Notes: generated from the letters alone by a model not told the origin. DNA of 64,000 nucleotides from Algoriphagus sp. AK58 (GCF_014324365.1 NZ_QEIG01000008.1:372001-436000), one strand, 5' to 3'. Counted from the stretch's first letter, positions 8,861 to 18,082 are shown. Numbers and translations: made by a program.

Positions 8861-9628
8861 TCAAAAATCCCTTTTCTTAAATACTCTCATCGCCAGAAAA
8901 TTCGGAAATAACATCCAGATAAGCAGCGCTCCGACAGCAATCAATATCCCCAAGCCGCTGGAGAAAAACTGCTGGAAAAACGCTCCGGTATAGCCCATCA
9001 AAGCGGATATATCCAACTGCATCAGCATCAGAATCCTACCCAAATCCACCGGATTGAGCATCACCAGTGCCAAGGTAGTTTTCTCCAAAGGATAATCCGC
9101 AAAGCTGTAAATCACATACAAAACCAGTCCGTCATAGACCAGCGAGAAATAAATCCATAGCGCCAAGCTGATTCCGATAGCCTTGGCTTTGTCTCTGGTG
9201 AGCACACTCGCCAAGAAAGCAAATCCTGCAAACACCGAACTCAGCACCACGCCCACGGCAAGCAGAGTAAGCAAGCTGCCATCCGCCCCCCACAGCAACA
9301 TGGGAAGCCCAAATCCCAGCAAAATTGATAAGCTCAGCATGATCACTACGGCAAACAACTGACTCAGAAACACATGAATCCGCTTCACCGGCTGGGCAAG
9401 CATGAGCTCGATAAACTCCAGGTTGTTGTAAAAATGGGTAGTGGCAAAGACAGCCGCAATCAGCGGAATAAACAGGATCATGATATTCATCAGACTGAGC
9501 GACACCTTGCTCAGGTCATCCGAAACCTGGTAAATCGAAATCGCCACCAACGCCAAAAACACCGTGTAGATGATCGCAAAGCGGGATTTCAGAATATCGT
9601 AAAGCGCGTACTTGAGTAACTTAAACAT
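8861..9628 (-). CDS. nosY: NosY, ABC transporter permease for nitrous oxide reductase maturation
   Basis: A 255-aa protein with about six membrane helices of the ABC-2 permease type (MFKLLKYALYDILKSRFA start). It is the last gene of the nos operon and overlaps the nosF stop by 8 bases. NosY with NosF and NosD forms the NosDFY complex that supplies sulfur or copper for the CuZ centre of N2O reductase. Confidence 0.93.
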   Translation of the reverse strand: MFKLLKYALYDILKSRFAIIYTVFLALVAISIYQVSDDLSKVSLSLMNIMILFIPLIAAVFATTHFYNNLEFIELMLAQPVKRIHVFLSQLFAVVIMLSLSILLGFGLPMLLWGADGSLLTLLAVGVVLSSVFAGFAFLASVLTRDKAKAIGISLALWIYFSLVYDGLVLYVIYSFADYPLEKTTLALVMLNPVDLGRILMLMQLDISALMGYTGAFFQQFFSSGLGILIAVGALLIWMLFPNFLAMRVFKKRDF

Positions 9629-10364
9629 GGCTCAGAAGTGGTTTACTTGACTTTTTTTTTAGGGTCCACTGCATCAGTTTGGCGATGGCAGGGGAAAACT
9701 TGCTCTCTCCGGTGATTTCCTTCAACTCCTCGATGGTATCGGAGAAAAAGACCTCTCCTTCGTAGATGTAAATTGCCCGATTGGTCAGCTCCTCGAGATC
9801 ACTCAGGATATGGGAAGTAATCAGGATCAACTTTCCTTCCTCCCGCTCTTTTTTAATCTTAGCCTTAAGCACTTCTACCGCAATTGGATCTAATCCGGCA
9901 GTGGGTTCATCCAAAATCAGGATCTCCGGATTGAACAGGAAAGCCAAGGCAGCGGAGACTTTTTGTCGAGTCCCTCCGGAAAGGGTCCCCATGGACTTGT
10001 CTTTCATTTGGTCAAGCTCAAAAGCCTCCACCAGTTCCAGATCGTACTCTTTGATCTCGGGACGCATGTCTTTCATCATGGAGAAAAGCTGTCCGATTTT
10101 CATATTGGCAGGATAATGCCCGATCTGTGGCATATAGCCAATCTGCTTACGATACCTCACATCGCCCTTGATGGATTGACTGCCCACGGTAATGTCCCCA
10201 CTGTCTGGTATCACCATGCCCAGGATGGTTTTGATTAGCGTGGTTTTTCCCGATCCATTGGGGCCCATGAGCGCATAACTGTTTCCAAGCTCAAACTCCA
10301 GGTTGAATTCCTTCAGCACCTGCAGCTTGCCAAACTTTTTGGATATGTTTTTAACCGAAATCAT
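9621..10364 (-). CDS. nosF: NosF, ABC transporter ATPase for NosZ maturation
   Basis: A 247-aa ATPase with Walker A GPNGSGKTT, signature LSGGTRQK and Walker B ILILDEPTAGLDP. I start it at the ATG at 10364 (MISVKNISKKFG) because this is the standard ABC beginning; a start at 10391 would overlap nosD by 41 bases instead of 14. It provides the cytoplasmic energy-coupling subunit for NosY, with NosD as the periplasmic partner. Confidence 0.93.
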   Translation of the reverse strand: MISVKNISKKFGKLQVLKEFNLEFELGNSYALMGPNGSGKTTLIKTILGMVIPDSGDITVGSQSIKGDVRYRKQIGYMPQIGHYPANMKIGQLFSMMKDMRPEIKEYDLELVEAFELDQMKDKSMGTLSGGTRQKVSAALAFLFNPEILILDEPTAGLDPIAVEVLKAKIKKEREEGKLILITSHILSDLEELTNRAIYIYEGEVFFSDTIEELKEITGESKFSPAIAKLMQWTLKKKSSKPLLSHV

Positions 10365-11583
10365 AAGGTCGCATTTTGGGGGAGTGGTCAATCATTTCGT
10401 TGGGGGTCATCGTAGGCAGGATTTTTTCCATCCTGTCCAAAAGGGTCACCATAAAGCTTCTCCATAGCATCACCGATGCTGGGATTTTCTCAACGATCAT
10501 GCTATATAGGTTGATGGGACGGTAAGGCACATCTCCGATTTTGTCGCGGTTTAGGTCGTAGCCCTCGTATTTGTCCCAATAGTTTTCTTTGAGCTCATTG
10601 AGCACGGTGTTGCCATTGGTACTGATGTCAAAGGTGTTTCCGGAGAAGTTGTTGGCCTGGAAAAGGTTTTGGTCACAACTCGCCATGAGCTTTAGTGCCC
10701 AGCCGTTTTCCTTGAAGTTGTTTTCTTTAAACTGGATCCGACTGCTGCCCTCCATATAGATACCTACGGTATTTTTCCGGAAGATATTGCCGATCACTTT
10801 ACTGTCAGAGATATCCTTGAGCAGGATGCCATAGGCGCTGCTTCCCCAATTTTCTTCGAATCGGTTTTCTTGCATGGTCACGTTTTTGGTGTACATGACT
10901 GCCACGCCTGCCCCGTTTCTTTTGAAGGTGTTTCTCAGGTAGGTATTGTCATGCGAAAACATGAAGTGCAAGCCATAGCGCATATTGCCTTGAATGAGGT
11001 TTTCTTTTGCGAGGGAATTGGTCACAAACTCTAGGTAAATCCCATCTCGATGCCCGGAAACCTCATTTTTCTCAATCAAGTTGTCCTTGCATTTCCAGAG
11101 ATGAATCCCATTGCCAACTTCGAATTCTCGCGTAGCGGATGCTTTGACTTTATTATTTCGGATAGTAAGCTTGGAGGAATTGGAAAAATGAAGACCAAAA
11201 AAAGCATCCTCCAGGATATTGTTTTCGACCGTGCAGTTTTTGGAATCAAAGAATTTGATCGCCGCAGAGTCGTCCATGTTAGACTTACCGGTTCGGATAA
11301 ATTTCAACCCTCTCACGAGGACATTTTCGGCGGCCACCAGGAAAATATTCCCCTTATTTTCCCCATCCACCACAGGGTAATTTTCCCCAATCAGGCTCAA
11401 AGGCTTTCGGATCGTAACAGCTGATGCTGTATAAACCCCCGGAGAAAATATCAGCGTATCACCTGCCACAGCCCCATCTACCGCAGCTTGGATGGATTGG
11501 CCGGGCTTAAGGATGATCTTGGCTGCTTCCGCAGAAAATCCCCTGAAGGTTAGGATTAGGATGAAAATGATCAGTCGGTTCAT
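10351..11583 (-). CDS. nosD: NosD, periplasmic copper-processing beta-helix protein
   Basis: A 410-aa protein with a signal peptide (MNRLIIFILILTF, cleavage near AEAAK) and a run of CASH/PbH1 right-handed beta-helix repeats rich in Asn (for example NNILEDAFFGLHFSNSSKLTIRN, described here by position, about residues 115-330). NosD works with NosF and NosY in assembling the copper-sulfide centre of NosZ. It lies 19 bases after the nosL stop and overlaps nosF. Confidence 0.95.
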   Translation of the reverse strand: MNRLIIFILILTFRGFSAEAAKIILKPGQSIQAAVDGAVAGDTLIFSPGVYTASAVTIRKPLSLIGENYPVVDGENKGNIFLVAAENVLVRGLKFIRTGKSNMDDSAAIKFFDSKNCTVENNILEDAFFGLHFSNSSKLTIRNNKVKASATREFEVGNGIHLWKCKDNLIEKNEVSGHRDGIYLEFVTNSLAKENLIQGNMRYGLHFMFSHDNTYLRNTFKRNGAGVAVMYTKNVTMQENRFEENWGSSAYGILLKDISDSKVIGNIFRKNTVGIYMEGSSRIQFKENNFKENGWALKLMASCDQNLFQANNFSGNTFDISTNGNTVLNELKENYWDKYEGYDLNRDKIGDVPYRPINLYSMIVEKIPASVMLWRSFMVTLLDRMEKILPTMTPNEMIDHSPKMRPYDFG

Positions 11584-11602
11584 GACTTTTAGAGTTTAGG
11601 CA

Positions 11603-12037
11603 TTACTTAAACTGGGTGGTGAGTTCGCCCCAAGCGAGGTACACGCCACCATTTTTCGCTTTGTACTCTTTGAGAAGTTGGTAATCAGGGAAAGCGACTA
11701 CCTCAGAAGCCATAGGGGTTTTGAATTCGGGCGACTTGAGGTAATGGGCAAAATTGGCATCGATCAGGGTACCGGGATTGAGGTAGTCCATGACGAGAAC
11801 ATGCTTGAAAGTCTGGCTTTTTCCCTCCTCAGAATCCATGTATCCAAGCATGCAGTTGACATCATCGAAGATGAAAATCTTGCCTTTTTCAGTGACCAAT
11901 TCGCCTCCAAACTTTGGGTCCATCAAGGTCATTTTGCAGTGGTAGCAAGCGTCCTGCCCTAGCACAATCGGTCGAGGATCAGCGCTGCATGCCGCCAACA
12001 TCAGCACGGGAATCAGGGAAATCAGTAATCGTTTCAT
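11603..12037 (-). CDS. nosL: NosL, copper chaperone lipoprotein
   Basis: A 144-aa lipoprotein with lipobox Cys17 (LAAC). The CYHCKM motif (Cys31, Cys34, Met36) is the Cu(I)-binding signature of NosL. It is thought to hand copper to the NosDFY/NosZ system. Position between the small membrane protein gene and nosD is normal for clade II nos operons. Confidence 0.93.
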   Translation of the reverse strand: MKRLLISLIPVLMLAACSADPRPIVLGQDACYHCKMTLMDPKFGGELVTEKGKIFIFDDVNCMLGYMDSEEGKSQTFKHVLVMDYLNPGTLIDANFAHYLKSPEFKTPMASEVVAFPDYQLLKEYKAKNGGVYLAWGELTTQFK

Positions 12038-12088
12038 AACAAAGGAGGGTTAATTAATGGTCCTTAGGTCGTCGGGTAATTTTTAGAA

Positions 12089-12658
12089 TCATTTTCCTTT
12101 CCAATCGAGGAAAACAGCAAGCATCAGAAGGCCTACCCCGCCCATCAAGATCCAGCTTCCGGTATCCGGACCGGAATAGGCCAAGAAATTAAGGAGTTGT
12201 TTGTATCCGATCAGTGGGGGTTGGTAGCTCATTCCTTCCACTTTGATGGCCGCTTTGGGATCGAGCTCATGTCCATACTCATAGCCCCATCGATACATAT
12301 CTGCCAGTATAGCCATGCCAAAGAGTATCAAGAGGCCCAAAAAAGAGTAGAGGGACCATCTTTTCCCAATGAAAAAGAAAAGGAATCCTATACCGATCAT
12401 GGCTCCCATCACATAGATGAGATAGGTGAATTCGGGAAACATCTCTACTCCGATATGCTTCATGCCGATGTAGTGGTTGACTCCGTTGATCTGGTCCACA
12501 TTGCCGCTGAGGTGATCGATCCATATTTTCATATTCAGGCCTTCCGGATACTGAGGAGCCCAAAGGCTGATCTGCCAGAGTGGAGTGAAATAGCTTGGGA
12601 TCAACGTCAACACGGCAAGCAAAAGCAAAATCCGGTTGGTAAGACTTAGGGATTTCAT
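12089..12658 (-). CDS. nos-operon membrane protein of unknown function
   Basis: A 189-aa protein with about four membrane helices, started at the ATG at 12658 (MKSLSLTNRILLL); an upstream ATG at 12691 is in frame. A long periplasmic loop follows helix 1 and includes WAPQYPEGLNMKIW, GVNHYIGMKHI, GMSYQPPLIGYKQLLNF. The His, Met and Asp content of the loop suggests copper or haem contact. Proteins of this type recur between nosZ and nosL in Bacteroidota nos clusters, but I know of no assigned function; maturation or electron transfer to NosZ is inferred from position. Confidence 0.75.
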   Translation of the reverse strand: MKSLSLTNRILLLLAVLTLIPSYFTPLWQISLWAPQYPEGLNMKIWIDHLSGNVDQINGVNHYIGMKHIGVEMFPEFTYLIYVMGAMIGIGFLFFFIGKRWSLYSFLGLLILFGMAILADMYRWGYEYGHELDPKAAIKVEGMSYQPPLIGYKQLLNFLAYSGPDTGSWILMGGVGLLMLAVFLDWKGK

Positions 12659-12698
12659 GAGGAATGGGGAGAAATAGAGGCTGCCAATCAATAATTGG

Positions 12699-12759
12699 TG
12701 TCACATGGAGCGAAGTCGAAATGTGGTTAACATTCCTTCGACCCCGCTCAGGCTGACAA
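12699..12759. repeat. REP-like imperfect palindrome
   Basis: The segment TGTCACATGGAGCGAAGTCG is followed by an imperfect inverted copy ending CCTTCGACCCCGCTCAGG and CTGACA. The GAGCGG-GTCGAAGG core is a widespread dispersed palindrome in Bacteroidota genomes. It fills the nosZ to downstream-gene gap and could act as an mRNA-processing or attenuating stem. Confidence 0.55.
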
Positions 12760-12790
12760 CAAGATTCTCGACAGCCTCTAGAGTAAATTT

Positions 12791-14749
12791 TTATTCAGAA
12801 ACTCCGGTGGAGTATTTCAGAGGAATATTGGATCCTTTGGGAGATACTCTCAGGTAACCCTGCATCTCTTGGTGTAGCGCCGAACAGAAGTCTGTACAGT
12901 AGAATGGAAACACCCCTACTTTTTCAGGCACCCACTTCAGGGTAGCGGTCTCACCTGGCATGATCAATAGCTCGGCGGTATTGGCTCCCTTGATGGCAAA
13001 TCCGTGAGGCACATCCCAGTCCTGCTCGAGATTGGTCACGTGGAAGTAGACTTCATCTCCCACATTGACCCCTTCGATATTGTCAGGACGGAAGTTGGAT
13101 CGGATGGAGGTCATGTACACATGGATTTGATTGCCTTTTCGCTCCACTCGGGCATCATTTACTCCCTTGAGTGCATAAGGACTTTGATTTTTCTCGATCG
13201 GGTAGAATTTTACCTGCTTGTCTTTGATTAAGGACGCAGGGAAAGCTTCCGCATAGTGAGGCTCACCGATCGTCGGGAAGTCCAGCAGCAATTGCATTTT
13301 GTCTCCAGAGATATCGTATAACTGGGCCGATTGAGTCAACTCAGGTCCGGTAGGCAGGTAACGGTCTTTGGTGATTTTGTTGTAAGCCACCATGTATTTG
13401 CCATGAGGTTTTCCTGTCGGACCACCTGGAATCATCAAGTGACCTACTGAGTAATAGGTTGGTACTCGATCGACTACCTGAAGAGATTCAATATTCCACT
13501 TCACTACTTCGGAAGACACAAACATGGAAGTGTAGGCAAAACCTTTCCCGTCAAACTCGGTGTGCAAAGGACCTAATCCCGGCTTTTCGACTTCACCATG
13601 AAGCACGGACTCGTACTTTAATACCGGCATTCCGTCGAGGGTACCTTCGAAATCTTGTTTCTCAATGGCAGCGAGCATTTTGGTGAAAGAAAATACGGGG
13701 ATCACTGCAGCAAGCTTACCGGAACCTACGATGTATTCACCGGTAGGATCGGTATCTGTACCGTGCGGAGATTTAGGACAAGGAATGAAATAGACGATAT
13801 CCTTCAATTCTTTTGGATCCAGGACCAAGACTTCCTCTTTGATGGTAGAGGTGGCAGAATGGGTCTCCTCATTCCATACATTGTGAGCATATTTTACCTT
13901 TCTCTTGGTTCCCTTTCCTGCTTTCACATACTCCTCAGCTTTTTTCCAATTGACCGCCATGATGTAATCTTTGTCCTTTTGGGAAGCATTCACCTCCAAA
14001 AGGGTATGCGCCATCTCCGTATTGTAAGTGGAGAAGAAGAACCAGCCGTGGGACTTGTTTTTACCTGCACGTGCCAAGTCAAAATTGAACGGAGGCGCTT
14101 CAATCTGGAAAGAAAGATCCATATGGCCAGTCTGCTGATCCACACCGATAAAGGAGATATACCCTTTGAAATTGTCCTTGTAAGAATCAATGGAAACATC
14201 TTGAGTATTATCTGAAGGCACGGAGAAACGGGTGCCTGCTACTACATATTCGGTGTTTTGGGTCAAGAATGGAGAGGAGTGATTGCCAGCGGAATTGGGC
14301 AATTCGATGATTTCGACGGTCTTAAACTGAGTCAAATCTACTCGGGCAATCCGCGGGGTATTATTGGCGTTGCCGAAAGCCCATCGGGCATCGTGCTCGG
14401 CATTGGTAGTAGAGATGGCAATGTGGTGCAAATCATCCCAAGGCACGAATCCATGCGAGGTGTTGAGCATGGGCTTGGTTTGCTCAGAGAATCCCCAACC
14501 GTTTTCCGGATGAACAGAAAATACGGGAAGGATTTTAAATACCCTACCGGAGGGAAGCCCTACGACAGACATTTGACCATTAAAACCACCGGAGACGATA
14601 TTGTAAAACTCATCGTGCTGGCCGGGTGCCACATAGACCTTGGAAGCCGCGTCGCCAGTGATGGCGCTTTGAGCTCCTTTGGGTTTACATCCTGGTGCTA
14701 TTGCCGCCGCTATCAGCCCTGCCGCAAGTAGCCATTTGTGTGTGTTCAT
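12791..14749 (-). CDS. nosZ: NosZ, nitrous-oxide reductase, clade II
   Basis: A 652-aa enzyme that reduces N2O to N2 in the periplasm. The N-terminus is Sec/lipoprotein-like (MNTHKWLLAAGL..APGC, Cys21), not a twin-arginine signal, which is diagnostic of clade II. The N-terminal beta-propeller carries the CuZ histidines (for example DDLHHIA near residue 107). The C-terminal cupredoxin domain has the CuA motif Cys618, Cys622, His626, Met629 in CTDFCSALHQEM. It is followed by the membrane protein, nosL and nosDFY and preceded by the cytochrome c fusion, a likely electron donor. nosR and nosX are absent, as usual for this clade. Confidence 0.97.
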   Translation of the reverse strand: MNTHKWLLAAGLIAAAIAPGCKPKGAQSAITGDAASKVYVAPGQHDEFYNIVSGGFNGQMSVVGLPSGRVFKILPVFSVHPENGWGFSEQTKPMLNTSHGFVPWDDLHHIAISTTNAEHDARWAFGNANNTPRIARVDLTQFKTVEIIELPNSAGNHSSPFLTQNTEYVVAGTRFSVPSDNTQDVSIDSYKDNFKGYISFIGVDQQTGHMDLSFQIEAPPFNFDLARAGKNKSHGWFFFSTYNTEMAHTLLEVNASQKDKDYIMAVNWKKAEEYVKAGKGTKRKVKYAHNVWNEETHSATSTIKEEVLVLDPKELKDIVYFIPCPKSPHGTDTDPTGEYIVGSGKLAAVIPVFSFTKMLAAIEKQDFEGTLDGMPVLKYESVLHGEVEKPGLGPLHTEFDGKGFAYTSMFVSSEVVKWNIESLQVVDRVPTYYSVGHLMIPGGPTGKPHGKYMVAYNKITKDRYLPTGPELTQSAQLYDISGDKMQLLLDFPTIGEPHYAEAFPASLIKDKQVKFYPIEKNQSPYALKGVNDARVERKGNQIHVYMTSIRSNFRPDNIEGVNVGDEVYFHVTNLEQDWDVPHGFAIKGANTAELLIMPGETATLKWVPEKVGVFPFYCTDFCSALHQEMQGYLRVSPKGSNIPLKYSTGVSE

Positions 14750-14769
14750 TTGGATTTTAGTTTACTGGG

Positions 14770-16548
14770 TTAGTTTGCAGCAGCATCTCGCTGTCCTGCT
14801 TTTTCTTCGTCATTTTTTCTCATGAATTCAAGGATGCCACGTGCATCATCTTGGGAGATGTTTTGATTGGGCATCCGAGTAAGGCATTCTTCCAAGAGCT
14901 TCTGAGCCTGGGGATCCTGATCCAGCATTACATCTACATTGGTGATCATATTCATGATCCACTCGGGACGTCGACGGTTGGTCACTCCTTGGAATCCCGG
15001 CCCCACCAATCGCTTATCATTCAATTGGTGACAAGCGGTACATTTCATGTCTACGATCGCCTTGCCTTTGTCTGCCAGTGAAGCGTCTATACCGCTTCCG
15101 AGGTCCACATTTTTGAATTCACCGATTCCTTTTGGATCAGCTTCTGGAGGTGCGGCTTCAGTGGCTGAGGCACTCGATTCTGTAGAGGAAGTCTGAGACT
15201 CACCCCCACCACCACAGGAGGTCAGGAGCATCGCTACGATGCCCATAGACCAGATCATTGCTTTTTTCATAGCTTGGGATTTGTGTTGATTTGGATTTGG
15301 GAAAGGAAGAAAGGATGGGCTAGGATGAATTTGGGGCAGAAACAAACTGCCAAAAGCCAAAGCCAGTCCGATAGGAAATAACAGGGAGAAGGCAAAAAGC
15401 CCGAAGTGATACCATGAGAGGTAGCCCCACTGAAGCCAGACCAGAGTACCCTGACCGAAGAGGAGCAACTCGGTCCCAAGAAATCCCGCCAAGACCAACA
15501 TCCATGCGGATCTGGAAAGTAGGGACAGTGGAAGTTTGGAATCTGCCATTGAAATCCCTATCAATCCAAATGTCATGGCTCCCAACAAGACAAGGTGGAG
15601 AAAGCCAATAACATACATTCGAATGGTATAGGAAATCACTGCCACCTCAGGAATCACCAAGAGCAACTGCAATAAAGCCTTGGCCAGTAAACTTCCAAGT
15701 CCTATCCAGATCAGGTTTTTGGCATAAGGAGGAATGGAAATGACCTTTAACCCCTGACTTACTTTTGAAACAACAATCAAATAGGCTATGCCCTGAAGTG
15801 AAACAGCCAGAGAATTGATCCAAAAAAAGACCGGTGAGGGGTCAGCCCAAGTGATCACCAAGGCATAAGTAAGGAGCACCGAGGCCAACAAGACTCTTTC
15901 AACAATAACAGAAAAGAAGATCTTAATACCTCTTTTTTCTGCAAAAAAAACGAGAACACCAAGTGTACCGAGTACAAACCAGCCATTCAACTGAAAGTGT
16001 AAAAACCACTGAATGGTCATGAAATACAATTCGTGCATTCTACCAAATATGACTGTCACCGGGCCTAGAGCCCACAGTCCAAGAGTTGATATCAGGTAAC
16101 CCACCAATGACCAGCGTATCAAACACAAGGCAGGAGTCAGCTCTTTTTGGGAAATGGTACTCCAAAGTTTACTTATGAATCCATAAGAAACCAGCACAAA
16201 CAAGGTGGAGAAACTGATGCTAACGACCCCATATCCTTGAACAGGAAATGACAGCAGCATGCCGATCAAAGAGATCAGGAGAGCGACAAATAGCTTTCCG
16301 TATTTGGGTATGTATTGACCCACCTCTTCCAAAGAAAAGATCATCGCACCCATCAGCATCATAAATCCCCACCCCAGAAGCGCAATATGTGAATGAGCAT
16401 GAAGAATATACCGATACTCCAAGACCGGTATCTCCACCACATGAAAGGCTCGCATGATAAGTCCCAAAATGGAAGCAACCAGAAAAAATCCCAGCGCCCA
16501 TCGGACCCATATCCTTGCAAACAAATCATTTGGTTCAAAAGCCTTCAT
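14770..16548 (-). CDS. 12-TM heme-copper-oxidase-like membrane protein fused in frame to cytochrome c
   Basis: One uninterrupted 592-aa frame. Residues 1-425 contain 12 hydrophobic helices with His-rich motifs LHAHSHIALLGW and WFLHFQLNGW, resembling subunit I of heme-copper oxidases or NnrS-type NO-related proteins. Residues 427 onward look like an independent gene: MKKAMIWSMGIVAMLLTSC is a perfect lipoprotein signal (Cys445), followed by a Ser/Ala-rich linker, the haem c motif CTACH (503-507) and a distal Met in TRMPNQ. An internal ATG at 15270 could start a separate cytochrome. It lies 20 bases before nosZ, so the cytochrome probably feeds electrons to NosZ. Confidence 0.8.
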   Translation of the reverse strand: MKAFEPNDLFARIWVRWALGFFLVASILGLIMRAFHVVEIPVLEYRYILHAHSHIALLGWGFMMLMGAMIFSLEEVGQYIPKYGKLFVALLISLIGMLLSFPVQGYGVVSISFSTLFVLVSYGFISKLWSTISQKELTPALCLIRWSLVGYLISTLGLWALGPVTVIFGRMHELYFMTIQWFLHFQLNGWFVLGTLGVLVFFAEKRGIKIFFSVIVERVLLASVLLTYALVITWADPSPVFFWINSLAVSLQGIAYLIVVSKVSQGLKVISIPPYAKNLIWIGLGSLLAKALLQLLLVIPEVAVISYTIRMYVIGFLHLVLLGAMTFGLIGISMADSKLPLSLLSRSAWMLVLAGFLGTELLLFGQGTLVWLQWGYLSWYHFGLFAFSLLFPIGLALAFGSLFLPQIHPSPSFLPFPNPNQHKSQAMKKAMIWSMGIVAMLLTSCGGGGESQTSSTESSASATEAAPPEADPKGIGEFKNVDLGSGIDASLADKGKAIVDMKCTACHQLNDKRLVGPGFQGVTNRRRPEWIMNMITNVDVMLDQDPQAQKLLEECLTRMPNQNISQDDARGILEFMRKNDEEKAGQRDAAAN

Positions 16549-16576
16549 AACTATACTGGGATAGGAATATTTTAAT

Positions 16577-17296
16577 TCATTGATTTAGATCAGAATAGAG
16601 CATCATAGCCTTGGGAAATAGGACATTATTTTCCAAGTGAATATGAGTATGAAGATCTTGCTCAAACTCCTGAAGCATGGAAAAGGCAACCCGATACGTC
16701 TGACAGGCATCCGCCGGCGGAGTATAGCTTTGAGTCAGGGAATCTATTCTTCGGAATCTCTCTCCTTCGGTGTCATGTTCCTCTTCCATCATAGCGATGG
16801 GATTCTCGATATGTCCGAAATGAGGTTTGGAAAGAGGGAAATTATTCTCCTTGGCATCTTCCATTGCTTTGACATAGGGAAAGAGAATAAACTCCTCTTT
16901 TTTCATGTGAATAGTCAGTGCATCCGCTGCCGCAAAAAACTCTTCCCGAATCTGGGAAAGCTCGGCATGTCGGTCACCATGAACGCGCTCGATCTTTTCG
17001 AGATAAAACTTCAAGGCAGGAATGGTCTCTTCTACATATTTATGGTGAACACTGACGATATGATCGATCAGTTGGCTAAGCGACATTTCCTGATAAGGAC
17101 TTTGGTCAGCCACCTGCATTATAACTTCGAGCTTCCCGACCACCTCTTCTACATTCAAACCACGAGTACTGCAGGCATCGGAAAGTTTCACTCCTCCTTT
17201 ACAGCAGAAGTCGATTCCAAACTCGGTGAACACCTTAGCAGTGCGGAAATTCTCCGCTACGATTTTTCCAACTTTCTTTTCTGTGAGGAGTGTCAT
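16577..17296 (-). CDS. ric: RIC (ScdA/YtfE), di-iron iron-sulfur cluster repair protein, copy 1
   Basis: A 239-aa protein with the N-terminal ScdA_N segment FGIDFCCKGG (Cys31, Cys32) and a C-terminal hemerythrin-like four-helix domain with repeated His/Glu ligands (HHKYVEE, HMKKEE, EEEHDTEG, HIHLENNVLFP). RIC proteins repair Fe-S and di-iron centres damaged by nitric oxide. It lies between the Rrf2 regulator and the cytochrome fusion in the nos operon. A paralogue is at 26374-27102. Confidence 0.93.
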   Translation of the reverse strand: MTLLTEKKVGKIVAENFRTAKVFTEFGIDFCCKGGVKLSDACSTRGLNVEEVVGKLEVIMQVADQSPYQEMSLSQLIDHIVSVHHKYVEETIPALKFYLEKIERVHGDRHAELSQIREEFFAAADALTIHMKKEEFILFPYVKAMEDAKENNFPLSKPHFGHIENPIAMMEEEHDTEGERFRRIDSLTQSYTPPADACQTYRVAFSMLQEFEQDLHTHIHLENNVLFPKAMMLYSDLNQ

Positions 17297-17311
17297 TTTC
17301 TTGAATTTTAA

Positions 17312-17327
17312 AGGATTTGTTTGTCTT
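17312..17327. promoter_or_regulatory. candidate Rrf2 operator, copy upstream of ric 1
   Basis: AGGATTTGTTTGTCTT lies 15 bases before the RIC start, in the gap after the Rrf2 gene. It matches the half-degenerate form seen at 26269 and 33337 (AGGATN-N4-TGTCTT), and relates to the full palindrome AGGATA-N4-TATCCT at 17821. Confidence 0.45.
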
Positions 17328-17345
17328 TTATTTTTTTAAATTTTT

Positions 17346-17777
17346 TTAGGTCTTCAAAAAACTTACACCATTCATGATCCCTTTGGCCATATCTGTGAGG
17401 GTAGTGGTCATCATCATTCCGGTCAAGTGGTCCCGAATAGCCTTAAACTTATGATGAACCGCACAGGGATGCTTTTCCGAGCATTCCTGCAACCCCAACG
17501 CGCATCCCGTGAAAATAGAATCTCCATCAATCACCTGAACGATTCGATACAAGGGGGTCTTACGCCCTTCCTCGCTGATTTCAAATCCTCCATTTGGCCC
17601 CTTGATGGACAATAGCAAATTTTCTTTAACGAGGGTCTGAAGAATCTTGGCTGTAAATGCTTCCGGAGAATTGACAGCAAAGGCAATTTCCTTGAGCCCT
17701 GCTCTCTCCTGACCTTCCGGCAGGGTGGCCAGAAAAACCATAGAGTTGATCGCATATTTACAGGCCTTGGAAAACAT
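17346..17777 (-). CDS. Rrf2-family regulator, probably NO- or redox-sensing, copy 1
   Basis: A 143-aa Rrf2 protein. The N-terminal winged helix (MFSKACKYAINSMVFLA, recognition region SPEAFTAKILQTLV) is followed by the LLSIKGPNGGF wing and the three-cysteine cluster Cys92, Cys99, Cys105, which in NsrR and IscR relatives holds an Fe-S cluster. It heads the nos operon, and a near-perfect palindrome lies 44 bases upstream, fitting autoregulation. A close relative with the same cysteine spacing is at 34128-34574. NO sensing is inferred from the neighbouring RIC and nos genes. Confidence 0.9.
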   Translation of the reverse strand: MFSKACKYAINSMVFLATLPEGQERAGLKEIAFAVNSPEAFTAKILQTLVKENLLLSIKGPNGGFEISEEGRKTPLYRIVQVIDGDSIFTGCALGLQECSEKHPCAVHHKFKAIRDHLTGMMMTTTLTDMAKGIMNGVSFLKT

Positions 17778-17820
17778 CTTCTGTTGGATTGATGAGTCAA
17801 ATGTAAAAGAAAATTAATAA

Positions 17821-17836
17821 AGGATAAAAATATCCT
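17821..17836. promoter_or_regulatory. candidate Rrf2 operator upstream of the nos operon
   Basis: AGGATAAAAATATCCT: perfect 6-base arms AGGATA and TATCCT around AAAA, 44 bases before the Rrf2 start. It is the best-matching member of a motif found at several NO-related promoters in this window. Confidence 0.6.
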
Positions 17837-17959
17837 GTAATATTTTTTTAAAAAAATTTTATTGAATACTCCACTGAGCAAACCTGAAAGTGTTCAATTC
17901 CCTAACCTGATTGGCAAATCATGGAATAAAGGGGTATCTTTGCCAAGCTTTTCATCGAA

Positions 17960-18082
17960 ATGAAACTCCACTCACTACCATTCTTCCATTTTTCTTTCCC
18001 TGCTGAGACCTATTCGGCAGAGGTTGCCCAGATGGTGGTATGTCATAGCAAAGCTTTTATCAGGTATCCCTCCGAAAACTAA
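17960..18082 (+). CDS. possible 40-aa small protein or leader peptide
   Basis: A short frame from ATG 17960 to TAA 18082 (starts MKLHSLPFFHF). A 7-base hairpin, CCCTCCG / CGGAGGG, at 18068-18090 overlaps its stop, an arrangement that can occur in attenuating leaders. There is no homology I recognise and no clear ribosome-binding site. It sits in the 405-base gap (17778-18182) that otherwise holds the Rrf2 promoter and the promoter of the Rnk-like gene. Confidence 0.2.
   Translation: MKLHSLPFFHFSFPAETYSAEVAQMVVCHSKAFIRYPSEN

Noticed and set aside
16580-16593. TTGATTTAGATCAG, an FNR-like sequence before the cytochrome fusion gene
   Set aside because: It lies in the last codons of ric 1 and is too close to the downstream start (about 32 bases) for a normal activator position; likely coding coincidence.
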